NCBI RefSeq assembly: GCF_033568475.1
Contig: NC_133123.1
Coordinates: 138,145,062-138,209,061, forward strand
Length of the DNA: 64,000 nucleotides
Reading direction: 5' to 3'
Source: Henckelia pumila
Lineage: Eukaryota; Streptophyta; Magnoliopsida; Lamiales; Gesneriaceae
The position numbers were made by a program, and so were the translations under genes. Positions 38,614 through 48,654 of this stretch are shown in pieces (position 1 is the stretch's first letter; each line of letters begins with the position of its first letter). The notes under the pieces were generated by a model. The model ran no database searches, was not told the origin of the DNA, and saw nothing but the letters and a program-made list of their open reading frames with translations.

Positions 38614-38625
38614 TGGTATCAAAGC
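38614..38625 (+). promoter_or_regulatory. Primer-binding site (initiator Met tRNA)
   Basis: TGGTATCAAAGC follows the 5' LTR by four bases. It differs by one base from the usual plant site TGGTATCAGAGC, complementary to initiator tRNA-Met. Confidence 0.8.
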
Positions 38626-40920
38626 ATGCAATAAGATTCTTTGGGACATAGTATTGAATTTGGGTTATCCTTTGTAGGATTTCAAGTTAGATTCAATAAC
38701 GATAGCAGTATCAGGAATTGGAATAGCAGGATGTCTAGGCTTTTCCAAGATCGTCATTGCCAAGATTGGCAGCATAAGTTTGTATTATGTGGATCCCAAC
38801 AGGATGAAGCTGGTAGAGAAGATCCAGTTTTCAACGCCAGGTGCTTCTCCAGGTTGAAAGGAATGTGTGACATGTAGTCATCCATTCTGAGTCGACCAAG
38901 AAAGCCATCCCGGAAGACTCTCCTCTAGTAGTTGGAGAGATTGACGGGAAAATCTTGTCTTATCTACCAGATAAGGAACCCAACAATATTGGAAGGATCC
39001 GGTAGATTAGCAAGATTTTATTCTTTGAAATCTTGTGAGGTAGAAGTTCTGCTGACATGAGTAGCAGACGGAAAACTTCACGTTCAAGATCAGTAGATAG
39101 AATGAAAGACTTCCGCATGAATTTAAATACTGTATTTGGTTGTAAACAGTATTTCAGTTGTAATCAGATGTATTAAAGATTTCAGTATTTGATGTACTCA
39201 GTTATTGTTGTATTGTACATCTTTCAGTGTAATCTTTTGATTAAGTTATGTATTACATGGGATTGTAATAAAGATTGTATTAGAACCTGGATTTGTGGTT
39301 CAAGTGTTGTAATCTTTGAGATTAACTTGGTTATTTTGAATAAAAGACTGATCATTGTTTGAAATGAGTACTTGGGAATTTTGCAAGTTTTCAATGAATA
39401 GTTCTAGATGTTTTACATAGAATATTTTATTAAGCCAAGTGCTTGCCAGGGATGATGTGACTCATCAATACGCATGAATGTTTGTTCTAGACGTATTTTC
39501 TTAGAACAGTTGGCTGCTTTGATCCTTTTAGGTTGTTACCTAGTGATGATGGATTTTCATCAGGATGACAGATTAACTAATACCAAGAGTTGTGGATTGT
39601 GACCAGTACTAGACATGAGGGGGTGCTACCCTTAGTCGGTTATTCCTTTGGAAGTTTATATACTTCGGAGATTGTTTGGAGGCCTTGGTGCTCCAGGGAC
39701 TATATAGGAAAGGCTACTCAGTTTAGAAATTTGGCAACAGTCACAACAGGGTATGACTTTGGATAGGACAGATACCAGGTGTGGTATCAAGGTTTAGTTA
39801 TCGTTTATTTGAGATAAAGATGTTCCGTTGTCAGAACAGTCTTGGAATGGATTTTTCCTTGACAAGTAATTGTTCTGAGTAGATAAGTTTTTGATCTTGA
39901 TTTGTGATATCGGGATTTAATCCAGGAGATTAGTTGAATTGATATTCAACAGGATTTAATTATCAGATGCTTGCAGACTCGGGATTTGAGTTGTGCCTCT
40001 ACAGAGAATTTTCCTTGACCAATGATTTTGGTCCAGAAAGGAATGATTGCATAATATTAGAGACTCAGGGATGAGTTATGCCAGGGTGCTTTTGACTGTC
40101 GGGTTCCGAGATGGTATAGTAAGTGCGACCTTATGCCGATGTACTTTGGAAGGATTCTTTTGTTCCAGTTTGGCATTATAGGAAGACTTACCTCAGTCTC
40201 GTTGTTTGTATAGTCATAGCAATAAGTATAATTATCAGGAGAATATTCAGGATTTATTTGAGTCTTCTGGAGTTATACTTGGTATTGGATTAGTTCCAAG
40301 GGATTTGAGTTATCATCTGACTTCATCAGAGATACAGACTTTCGTTTTCGTGGACAGAATAGTCTTGGAAAGGATTCCTTGACAAGTGAATATTCTGGAT
40401 GGGTAGTTCTCGCATGTGATACTGGGGGAGAACCAGGAGGTTTTACCAGTATTGTCTGATTCTATCAGAGGTATTTTAGTGATCAGGATCTTGATTACGA
40501 GATGAACAGGAAATTCTAAGTGATGAGTTTACTTAGGTAAATTTTCCTGTAAGAATTGGAATTCAATCGATGGATTGTCAAGCAAAGAAGAATTTTATCA
40601 GGGCACTGTGATGACTTATACTAGGAGACGTGAACTGTGATCAACGATAGACATGGGAGAGTATATTTCCATTGATATTCTGGAAGTTTTTTGTACTTCA
40701 GGAAAGGATGGAAAATTTACTCAGTCTAGAGATCATTGCAACAGTTACGTTAAAAATATAGTTTGGTGTCAGTTTGATAACCTTGAAAAGATACTCGATT
40801 CTATTGACAGATGTCATGAGCCTGCTAAATTACAGCATGGATTCATCAGTATGAGAATTCACTTGGTTAGTGAAAGCTGGGCACTTAGGTGTTCATGTAT
40901 ATTTTGAAATGGTCAGTTAT
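38626..40920 (+). repeat. Non-coding interior of the nested gypsy with degenerate internal repeats
   Basis: No gag, protease or RT motif is visible. Related passages recur: a CAGAACAGTCTTGGAATGG... block at 39832-39877 matches a CAGAATAGTCTTGGAAAGG... block at about 40354-40399, both followed by TTCCTTGACAAGT. A third TTTTCCTTGACCAATG lies near 40010. Passages around 39600 and 40620 about a dated pair of GTGA..AG..ATAGACATG are also alike. The unit is roughly half a kilobase. Confidence 0.55.
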
Positions 40921-42378
40921 ACTGGTGCAAGTTTGGTGCCCAGTGACTATTTGCAATTTTATCTGAGCCAGCTTTGTATTCGCAAATTCGAGATGCTCAG
41001 ATGTCTGATTCGAAGACCCAACGTTTGGCTCGCCTAGCCAACGAGGGTAGTACGTCTGGATTTCACTATCACTCAGATGGTTTTCTGTGTTTGTCTGGTA
41101 GGCTTGTGATTCCGGAGGATGAAGAGTTGTGAGATGATATTTTGTCTCAGGCGCATCGCACTAAGTTGAGTATTCATCCAGGGAGCAACAAGATGTACAA
41201 GGATCTACGTACTCGTTTTTGGTGGAAAGGAATGAAACGTATTGTGTATCAGTATGTTTCGAGATGCTTGGTTTGTCAGTAGGTCAAGGCAGAACACCGA
41301 CGACCCGGAGGTTTGCTTCACAGTCTGCCTATTCCTGAGTGGAAATGGGAGTTGATCACGATGAATTTTGTGACTCATTTGCAATGACCTCGAGGAACTG
41401 TGATGCTATATGGGTGGTGGTAGACCGACTCACCAAGTGAGCACATTTCATTGCCTATAGCCGAGAGTATTCTGTGGATCGGATGACGCGGTTGTACATT
41501 CAGGAGATCGTTCGACTTAATGGAGTGCCTGTGAGCATTGTCAGTGATCGAGACCCCAGGTTTACTTCTAGGTTCTGGGGGAGTGTTCAGAGTGCGATGA
41601 GTACTACTCTCAGTTTGAGTACTGCTTATCACCCGAAGACAGATGATCAGTCAGAGCGCACTATCCGTACTTTGGAGGATATGCTTCAAGCGTGCACTAT
41701 GGACTTTGGTTCAGCCTGACAAGATCATTTGCCTTTGATTGAGTTCGCGTACAACAACAACTATCATACTAGTATTGGGATGACACCTTTTGAGGCATTG
41801 TACGGGCGACGTTGTCGTACTCCACTCTTTTGGGAAGAAGTGGGGGAGAGACAGGCTGAGGGACCGGAGTTTATCCAGCAGGGGTAAATATTGTTGATCA
41901 GATTAAGAAACGGATTTAGACTGCATAGGATCGTCAGGCCAGCTATGCCAACACCAAGCGTAGGCCTTTGCAGTTCGATGTCGGGGAGAAAGTGTTTCTG
42001 AGAGTGTCACATTTTTGCAAAATTCTCAGATTTGGCCTTAAGGGCAAGTTGTCTCCCAGGTTTATCGGTCCGTTTGAAATCTTGGAGAGCATTGGCGATT
42101 TGGCTTATCGACTAGCTTTGCCACCGCATCTTTTCAGTATTCACGACGTGTTCCACGTATCTCTGTTGCGACGGTATGTGGTGAATGAGTCTCATATTCT
42201 GCAGCGGTCTGAGGTTCAGGTGAGCAAGGATTTGACCTATGTTGAGAAACCTATTCGTATCGTGGATCATAAGGATAAGGTTTTGCGGAACAAAGTCATT
42301 CCTATGGTTTTAGTTCAGTGGCAACGTCGAGGCACTGAGGAAGACACTTGGGAACTCGAAGACTGGATGTGCACATAA
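40921..42378 (+). pseudogene. Nested gypsy: integrase and chromodomain remnant
   Basis: This contains the HHCC region (IHPGSNKMYKDL, RCLVCQ), the DDE core ([26 protein letters not shown]), the YGRRCRTP motif and a chromodomain-like end (RRGTEEDTWELEDW). Stops interrupt it, among them TGA near 41130, TAG near 41281, TGA near 41384, TGA at 41717-41719 and TAA near 41884. Most stand one transition from an expected Arg, Gln or Trp codon. The last open part is 41968-42378. Confidence 0.88.
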
Positions 42379-42503
42379 TATCCTGAGTTGTTTTGATTTC
42401 ATTTTCGAGTTGTATTCAGTTGTAAACGTTTGATTAAAATAAAGAATGTTTCTGATTTCTGTATTACATTCAGTACTTAAGATCTTATTTCGAGGACGAA
42501 ATA

Positions 42504-42520
42504 TTTTAAGTGGGGGAGAA
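42504..42520 (+). promoter_or_regulatory. Polypurine tract of the nested gypsy
   Basis: TTTTAAGTGGGGGAGAA directly precedes the 3' LTR start at 42521. The upstream TTTCGAGGACGAAAT is shared with the first gypsy element. Confidence 0.85.
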
Positions 42521-43903
42521 TGTAGTAGCCCGGTTCCAATTTACAAGATTAATTGGTTAATTATATTTTATTAACAAGAGCACAAGTTAAGATCAAGAAC
42601 ACATGATATGAGTAGCTCGGAACGATCATGAGTAGCTCGGGTCGGTCATGGTTGTTCAACAATAGCTCGGGCATTGAGCAAGAGCTCGGGCATTGAGCTA
42701 GAGCTCGGGCTTGGAGCTAGGGCTCGGGAATGTGTTAGTGCTTGACTCGGGTCGGGGCTTAGGGTGCTCAAAAAAGTGATGTGCAAGGCCAGGGTAGTGT
42801 TCGGTCATGGGAAGAATACATGGTATTTAGGTCGGGAATGGACACGTGGCTGGAGCTAAAACACGATTAGTGTCCTGCTAGGTGTCATGCACTCGATTGA
42901 CACCTGTTTCGGCTCGTCCTCTATAAATAGGAGTCGAGTGTTCGATCATTTTACACCATTTCATCTCACTTCTTAGTTCTACTCGGACCAAGGAGTAGCT
43001 CGGGAGCTCGGGAAAGAGTAGCTCGGGAGTTCGGGAAGGAGTAGCTTGGGAGCTCGGGAAAGAGTAGCACGGGAGTTGACCAGGAGCAGTTCAGGTCGGG
43101 CTTGACCAGGAGCAGTTCAGGTCGGGCTTGACCAGGAACAGTTCAGGTCGGGCTTGAAGGGAGAGGTCAGGTCGGGTCGAGACTTGAACCTAAGGCAACT
43201 AGGGGTTGTCTTCTTCCAGCTTAGTTCAGACTTCGGTGTTAGATACGATAGTACTGTTCGAGATATCCTGACTGAGTATGCATGTATTATGTGACTGCAT
43301 GATTTATATGTCATTGATTTATGCTGCATTCATCTGCATATTGAGCTATCTCCTTCGAGATGTATATTAGTAGGGTTGTACCCTATCCTGTTAGTGGATG
43401 GACTTCCATCGATTTGGGTCCGGCATATCCACTGGTATATTGGTATGGGAGCCACCTCCTGAAGCGACGGCACAACGTGCTACATACCAGGGCCCGGTCT
43501 GTCTCTGTTATCTGATCTTTGATCTCGAGTTATAGGGAGTTCACTTTGCATGCATGTATACTCATACTCTCATACTGAGCGTTTTATGCTCACGTCTCGT
43601 ACTTTGTATTTCTGGACACCCTATTCCATGGGGCAGGTTTGCGATTGGACGAGGCGGGTGGTTCCAGGAGGGGCTAGGCAGCGGTTGGTCAGCTGGAGCT
43701 TTACTTAGGTTTTTATTTCTGTTGTTATCGGATTGATACAACTTTTTGATATGGTTGTATAATCTAATTGGATTTTTACAGATTCCTTGCCTTGGGATTG
43801 TAGTATTTGTAATGTTTTCGCAGTTTATTCTGATATCTGTTTAATTAAGTTAATTGCATGCCTAAGTTCTGTTTAGTAGGTGATTCGGGTAAGGGTCACT
43901 ACA
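42521..43903 (+). repeat. Gypsy 3' LTR (1383 bp)
   Basis: This is the partner of 37225-38609, with the same ends and layout. It has an extra GAGTAGCTCGGAACGATCAT unit near 42610 relative to the 5' LTR, and lacks a short segment present there near 37865. Confidence 0.92.
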
Positions 43904-44377
43904 CCCAATGACTCAAGATGCATCTCTACATCGAGAGTCCATGACATATAATTCTTTCCAGTGATATCGAGCGCAGCGAATTCAATCTTTGCCAAATTTG
44001 ACATGGTGATACTAGAAAAATAAAAATGCATTTTATTAGTTAATTTCCATTAATATGACAATACAAAATAATGGAAGAACGAAGATTACAAGTGCGTGTA
44101 CAAATAGAGAAAAAGTATGTGGTAAAAAATCGCTGGTGAGTACAAAACTCGTGAGCATGATGATCATAATCGTTATGAAAAATAGCTATAGAAATGCCAT
44201 CATCTTCATCTTCGAAAAATTGAGGAGAAATTATTTTGAGAGAAAGAGTGAATTTGGTGTGATTGAAAATGAGTTTGAGTGAACATATTTATAGGGCGAA
44301 AACTAGCCGTTCGTTACCGTTGGGATAAGAAAAAATCGAGTATGTGTTGAATAAAAATTCGTGATAATCATGTGATG
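43904..44377 (-). pseudogene. Copia gag N-terminus and 5' untranslated region
   Basis: On the minus strand ATG at 44006 starts MSNLAKIEFAALDITGKNY, a typical copia gag N-terminus, which continues to the CCCAA duplication at 43904 and resumes at 37219. From 44007 to 44377 the sequence is the untranslated leader next to the 5' LTR. I could not identify a primer-binding site next to that LTR. Confidence 0.8.
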
Positions 44378-44648
44378 TGTTGTGAAAAAGTAAAAATTTA
44401 TGGTAAAAAGTAAAAACTTCAAAACTCAAAATATATCAAACTCTACACTTTATAATATTTTTCTCTCAACTCAATTGTATTTTTCATCACAAATGAAGAC
44501 CTATTTATAGATCCACATTTGAGATTAGTCCAAAAATTAAAACATCATCATTTACATCATCACACACTAATTTTCCACATTTTACAACTCAATATTCAAC
44601 ATTCAATATTCAATATTCAACATAATAATAATAATATATTTTTCAACA
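44378..44648 (-). repeat. Copia 5' LTR
   Basis: This is the right LTR on the plus strand and the partner of 32214-32494. It is flanked by the TAAAT duplication at 44649-44653. Confidence 0.92.
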
Positions 44649-45268
44649 TAAATAAATATATATATAATTTTGATATAAAACAATCATTATAAGCATAAAC
44701 TGACGTAACATCTCGTGCATCCACTAAGTAAATACTGAAAAAGCCTATGCTACCCCCACTGCCCTTGGGATAGCATAGACTTTCCCGTAAATACCATATC
44801 AATCGGTACTCACACAAATACTCACCATCGTAATCATTAATAGAAACTTTACTTGGAAATTTATCTATGATTGTCTCTCCCGAAACTATCATATACCTTG
44901 TTTGACTAAACTGTTAGCTGTATTTGCAACATAAATGGTTATTGAATCTCATTATGTTTTTGAATACTTGATACTGTTTTCTTTTATCGAAGCCCAAATT
45001 TACAGAAATACCAGAACTCTTGTTTTTCAAAATAAGGACTTCCAGAAAGGGACAAAGAAAATATTAACAAAATTTCATACGTGACACCAACTACGTCCTA
45101 TATGGAATGAGCAATCACACCATCTAGATTACAATAAATAATCAAATTTTATGTATAGAGCTGAAGAGATATTACAACTTTCAGCTGTTGTGTAATCAAA
45201 ACAGAACATTCCTGGAGTAAAAACTTATACGGAATGATCATTTCAAGTTTTCTACTCATCAAAGATGT
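44649..45268. other. Short spacer and 3' flank of the RimP-like gene
   Basis: This AT-rich sequence is probably in part the 3' UTR of the gene ending at 45269. The open frame seen on the minus strand has no domain and overlaps the copia LTR end, so it is not called. Confidence 0.6.
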
Positions 45269-47542
45269 TCATATTTCAGAATAAAACCGAACCAGACGCA
45301 GACAATGTAGTGGTAATTCGAGTCGCCACTCTTTCTGCTTTTTGCTGAGCGGCCGGCCTTTACCTGATTTTTCTCTATTTACTCTTACATCTGCTAAGCC
45401 CCATATGCAAGTGTTAGCCTCTGAATCGAAAGATATAAGCCAGAAGATTCCATCATGCTCGGATGAAGAACCAGTCTCCGCTGCTTCAGTAACATATTGT
45501 ACATACATGTTACGCTCCTTAAACCTGACAAGATCTTGAGGAATTCTAACCACCCTTTCAACACCAGGAGATGACACCTAAAATCAAACAAACAAATAGT
45601 GTTCAGAGTAAAATACAATACATCATGCCTCATAAAATATAACCTTGTTGGGGAATAATTGCTTTACACAATTTAATTGATGTAATAACAGCAAAATAAG
45701 AAGGTAGATAAGATATATAAATATAACCTCTAGCACTATGTTCTCAGGAATAGATCCAGCAGATTCTGCTTCATCGAGCCGTGCTCTAAATTCAGTTGAA
45801 AAACTTTCAATGTCCATCATAGTGGGCGAACCGGACCTGTGAAACATATGACCGAAAGATGTTACCTACATCAACAATATTGCTTTTAAGGAAGCATTCA
45901 GCCTTAAGAAACTGTAGACCCGAAATTTCACAAGCAAAGCAATGTAAGCATAGAGCGAGCATCCAAACACTACTGGAAAATAAATAGGGAATGAAACTCG
46001 TAATTGGTGGATATGCAATTACCACAAGAGGACTAGGATTAAGATACAAAGCACGGGGCATATTGAAACGAGAAAAAAATTAGCCTGGGAAGTAGACATA
46101 AATATGCAAGAGGATGATCTTCTGGATGTTGACCTCGAGGCATAGATGATGATGACTGACCTTATTTTTTGTTTTTAACAGAATTTACATATTATTTCGC
46201 AAGGCAGACATTGGATTAGTAACTTCCTGGAAACATAAGTTAAATTTCGTGAAAATGTTTGCTCTAGGTAGGGCTGTCAATAAAAGCTTATTCCTTGTTC
46301 GCACAGTGGCTAAACACTCCAGTCACAGACATGCTCCTGACCTACTGAGTTAGTGTTTGGGAGTGTTTGGGAGAGCTTATAGAAGCAACTTCTCTGCATT
46401 TACTTAACAAAATTTCACACCATTTCAAAATTTTGTAAAAAGGAAAAGCTAATAAATGCTTTCTAGAATCTCTTCAAAACACTACCTGAAAAAACTGGTG
46501 ATGAAGCAATATCATAATAACTTCAAAATGGCTACCGGAACACTCAACCAAGGTTCGCACTAAAGGATATGACTCGTTCTTGATTAAAAACCCCACTATC
46601 TATTTTATTCCATCTACCCAGATTAAATAAAAATAAAATGAATCCCGGATAATCAGAAGAATTGTAGTTTCTTACTTATTTGTGAGCCTCTCGATTCTAA
46701 CTTGGATACTCCCATTTAACAGAGTCCTAAAAGCATAGATAGCCAGTTCTCCATCAAATGACACGGCAACTTCTTCAGCAATTTCTAGAGCTTTTTTATC
46801 CCAGCCAGTACCAGCTAATGATATCCCACCTCCTCCAGCTCCATCTCCCGCCTACAAGCTCTCAAAAAGTTTTACCACATAAAAAGGTTGAAAGAATCGA
46901 TCAAACCCCACGAAAAGGAAAGAGCTGAATACAATTATGAGAGAAAGTACAAGTAGTTCGACACATACAGAAGGTTCGGCCTCTTCTTCAAAATACCCAT
47001 CCTCAAAATAATCCTCGTCATTTTCCATATCCTCTGCATAATCAAGAAATTCGCTCAAAATATAATCATGTGTTGAGCGACAAATCTGAAAAAAGGAATT
47101 ATCTTTTGTATGAAAGAACAAGATTAGACCCAAAATGAGCCTAAAAAAAAGAAAGCATTAATCTAGTAGAACAAAAAAATCACTACATTTCAAAGCAAAC
47201 AGCTCGGTTAAAGAGAGGATGATTATGAATCAAATCACCATTTTCAAACTCATCAAGAAAAGAATCATCTTCTATATCCTCATAATCATCATCAAGGAGG
47301 GACACCTCTTCGACAGTGGATGGCTTTATAATCGGTTCGAACTCGGGATTCTTCTTCTTCGCAAGAGCAACGAAGGGCCTCGAAGAATTATTGAGGAAAA
47401 TCGAGGGACAAAATGAGGAAAAAATATGACTAAAATCCCTGGGTGGTCTCTGTGGTGCAGAATTAAGAAGAAAGCGAGTTGAATGAATAGAGTTCATGGA
47501 TGTTTTCAGAATGGACTTGGTGGAGAATTCTTTCAGGATCAA
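45269..47542 (-). CDS. Plastid-type RimP-like ribosome maturation factor (UPF0090)
   Basis: The gene has five exons: 47542-47239, 47102-46969, 46851-46676, 45836-45728 and 45577-45269. Phases give 1032 nt, 343 aa. The N-terminus is Ser-, Arg- and Pro-rich with few acids, as in a plastid transit peptide; an in-frame ATG at 47497 (MNSIHSTRF) is a possible alternative start. An acidic Asp/Glu-rich linker (about 75-140) precedes the RimP domain: ALEIAEEVAVSFDGELAIYA, MDIESFSTEFRARLDEAE and the family signature LEVSSPGVERV. RimP assists 30S small-subunit assembly, here presumably in plastids. The exon 2 acceptor at 47102 was chosen for phase; a CAG at 47085 is more canonical but puts the frame out. 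Confidence 0.85.
46349..46486. mobile_element. Tourist-like MITE in an intron of the RimP-like gene
   Basis: It is a relative of the MITE at 16838-16963. Inner sequence (AACAAAATTTCACACCATTT) and ends (GTTAGTGTTTGGG... and ...AAAACACTACC) match with changes; the left end has a 10 bp internal duplication. TGA flanks it on both sides (46346-46348, 46487-46489). It sits within the intron 45837-46675. Confidence 0.75.
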
Positions 47543-48654
47543 AACGACGTCGCCTGGTTTCCCTTACGTGGTATTTCATTTGGTGGGCTCCGTGTCTTGC
47601 TCAGCCCAAACTCTTTGATCCATTTATGTTTGGCTCAGATAATATTATTAAATATTCTCTCAGAAAAATGAATAAATTATATATAATACAAGTTTTTTTT
47701 TTTTTTTTTGGTAACAACCAACTAAATTTCATATATCACACTAATAATCCACAGTTTACAAAATTTCGGAAAAATAAAAGGATAGCATTAAAAAAATCTA
47801 GATGGTGTGTAAATTTCTTTGAACCAGTATCAACTCATCTTTCTTTTTTTTTTTTTTTTATGGAAATTTTAAAATTTTATTAAAGATTCGTAGTTTCACG
47901 AATTACAAATCGATCCAACCACAAAGTAAAATTCTCAGACACCCATAAAAAAAGTGTAGGAGAAGAATAACGAATACGAAAAAAATATGAATTATGTGGA
48001 AACCCCTAGATGGAGCAACTTTGAGACCTTATCATATTGCAAATAATTCCCCAAGTATAATTGAATCTGGCATTTGTATTTTGTAGCGTTTTACCGAATG
48101 CGCAACTCATCTTTCTTTCACAACAATTAATTTAGTATTGCATTAAATTCTACTGTTGGATATGATCATTGTACTTCAATATAGTAATCACGAAAATATT
48201 ACAATTACTGTGTTGTAATTTGGAATGTGGAAGTTAATTGCTGCATCTTTCAAGTTCAGAGGTTGATTGTCTTCGATATGACTTATTCTTTGATACGAGG
48301 ACGAGATGATGAATAATATCCTCCGCACTAAACGTTACTCCAACAATTATTAACATGGATTATAATGAAATATCAAGAAGCTTTGAAATTGATTGTTTTC
48401 TTTTTAAATCACGCTTTGAAAATAAAATCAAGAAAGCTAACATCCGCTAAGAGTTAACTCATATTACACATACTGTTAACAGGTGTTAAGACTTGAGAGT
48501 TCCACCAAATATTTTCCTGGAATGAATGTGCAATCCCAGAAACACCGAGGATAAAAATCATGCAAGTGCGCAATATATTGACTACTGGATCAAAAATTCC
48601 ATGCCAAAACTGGTACTTATTATATAATAACAGATGAAGGGTTCAACATTCAAT
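47543..48654. other. Spacer between RimP-like and CCCH genes
   Basis: The left end is the promoter of the RimP-like gene; the right end is the 3' flank of the CCCH gene. A LINE-like tail is at 47844-47947. No gene is supported. Confidence 0.65.
47844..47947 (-). repeat. LINE-like 3' tail, copy 2
   Basis: A T run of 16 (47844-47859) on plus is a poly(A) tail on minus. It follows TTTATTAAAATTTTAAAATT-like sequence, with GGGTGTCTGAGAATTTTAC at the other end. It matches the copy at 17015-17115 in order and wording. Confidence 0.5.

Larger units (their letters stand above)
37225..43903 (+). mobile_element. Nested non-autonomous Ty3/gypsy element
   Basis: LTRs 37225-38609 and 42521-43903 both start TGTAGTAGCCC and end GGGTCACTACA. 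The 5 bp target duplication CCCAA lies at 37220-37224 and 43904-43908. Removing the element and one CCCAA restores a continuous copia gag frame, which confirms the insertion point. A primer-binding site follows the 5' LTR and a polypurine tract precedes the 3' LTR. The 3.9 kb interior keeps only integrase and chromodomain remnants. Gag, protease and RT are not recognisable. Confidence 0.95.
32214..44648 (-). mobile_element. Ty1/copia retrotransposon with a nested gypsy insertion
   Basis: LTRs of 281 bp (32214-32494) and 271 bp (44378-44648) begin TGTTGTG and end TTCAACA on the plus strand. Five-base target duplications TAAAT lie at 32209-32213 and 44649-44653. Coding order on the minus strand is gag, protease, integrase, RT, RNase H, which is copia order. 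A purine tract (AAGGGGGAG on minus, 32495-32503) precedes the 3' LTR. The element is split by a second retrotransposon at 37225-43903, so its own length is about 5.75 kb. Several stops and shifts make it inactive. Confidence 0.95.

Noticed and set aside
44617-44892. Minus-strand frame at the right copia border
   Set aside because: It reads out of the LTR end and shows no domain or family pattern.
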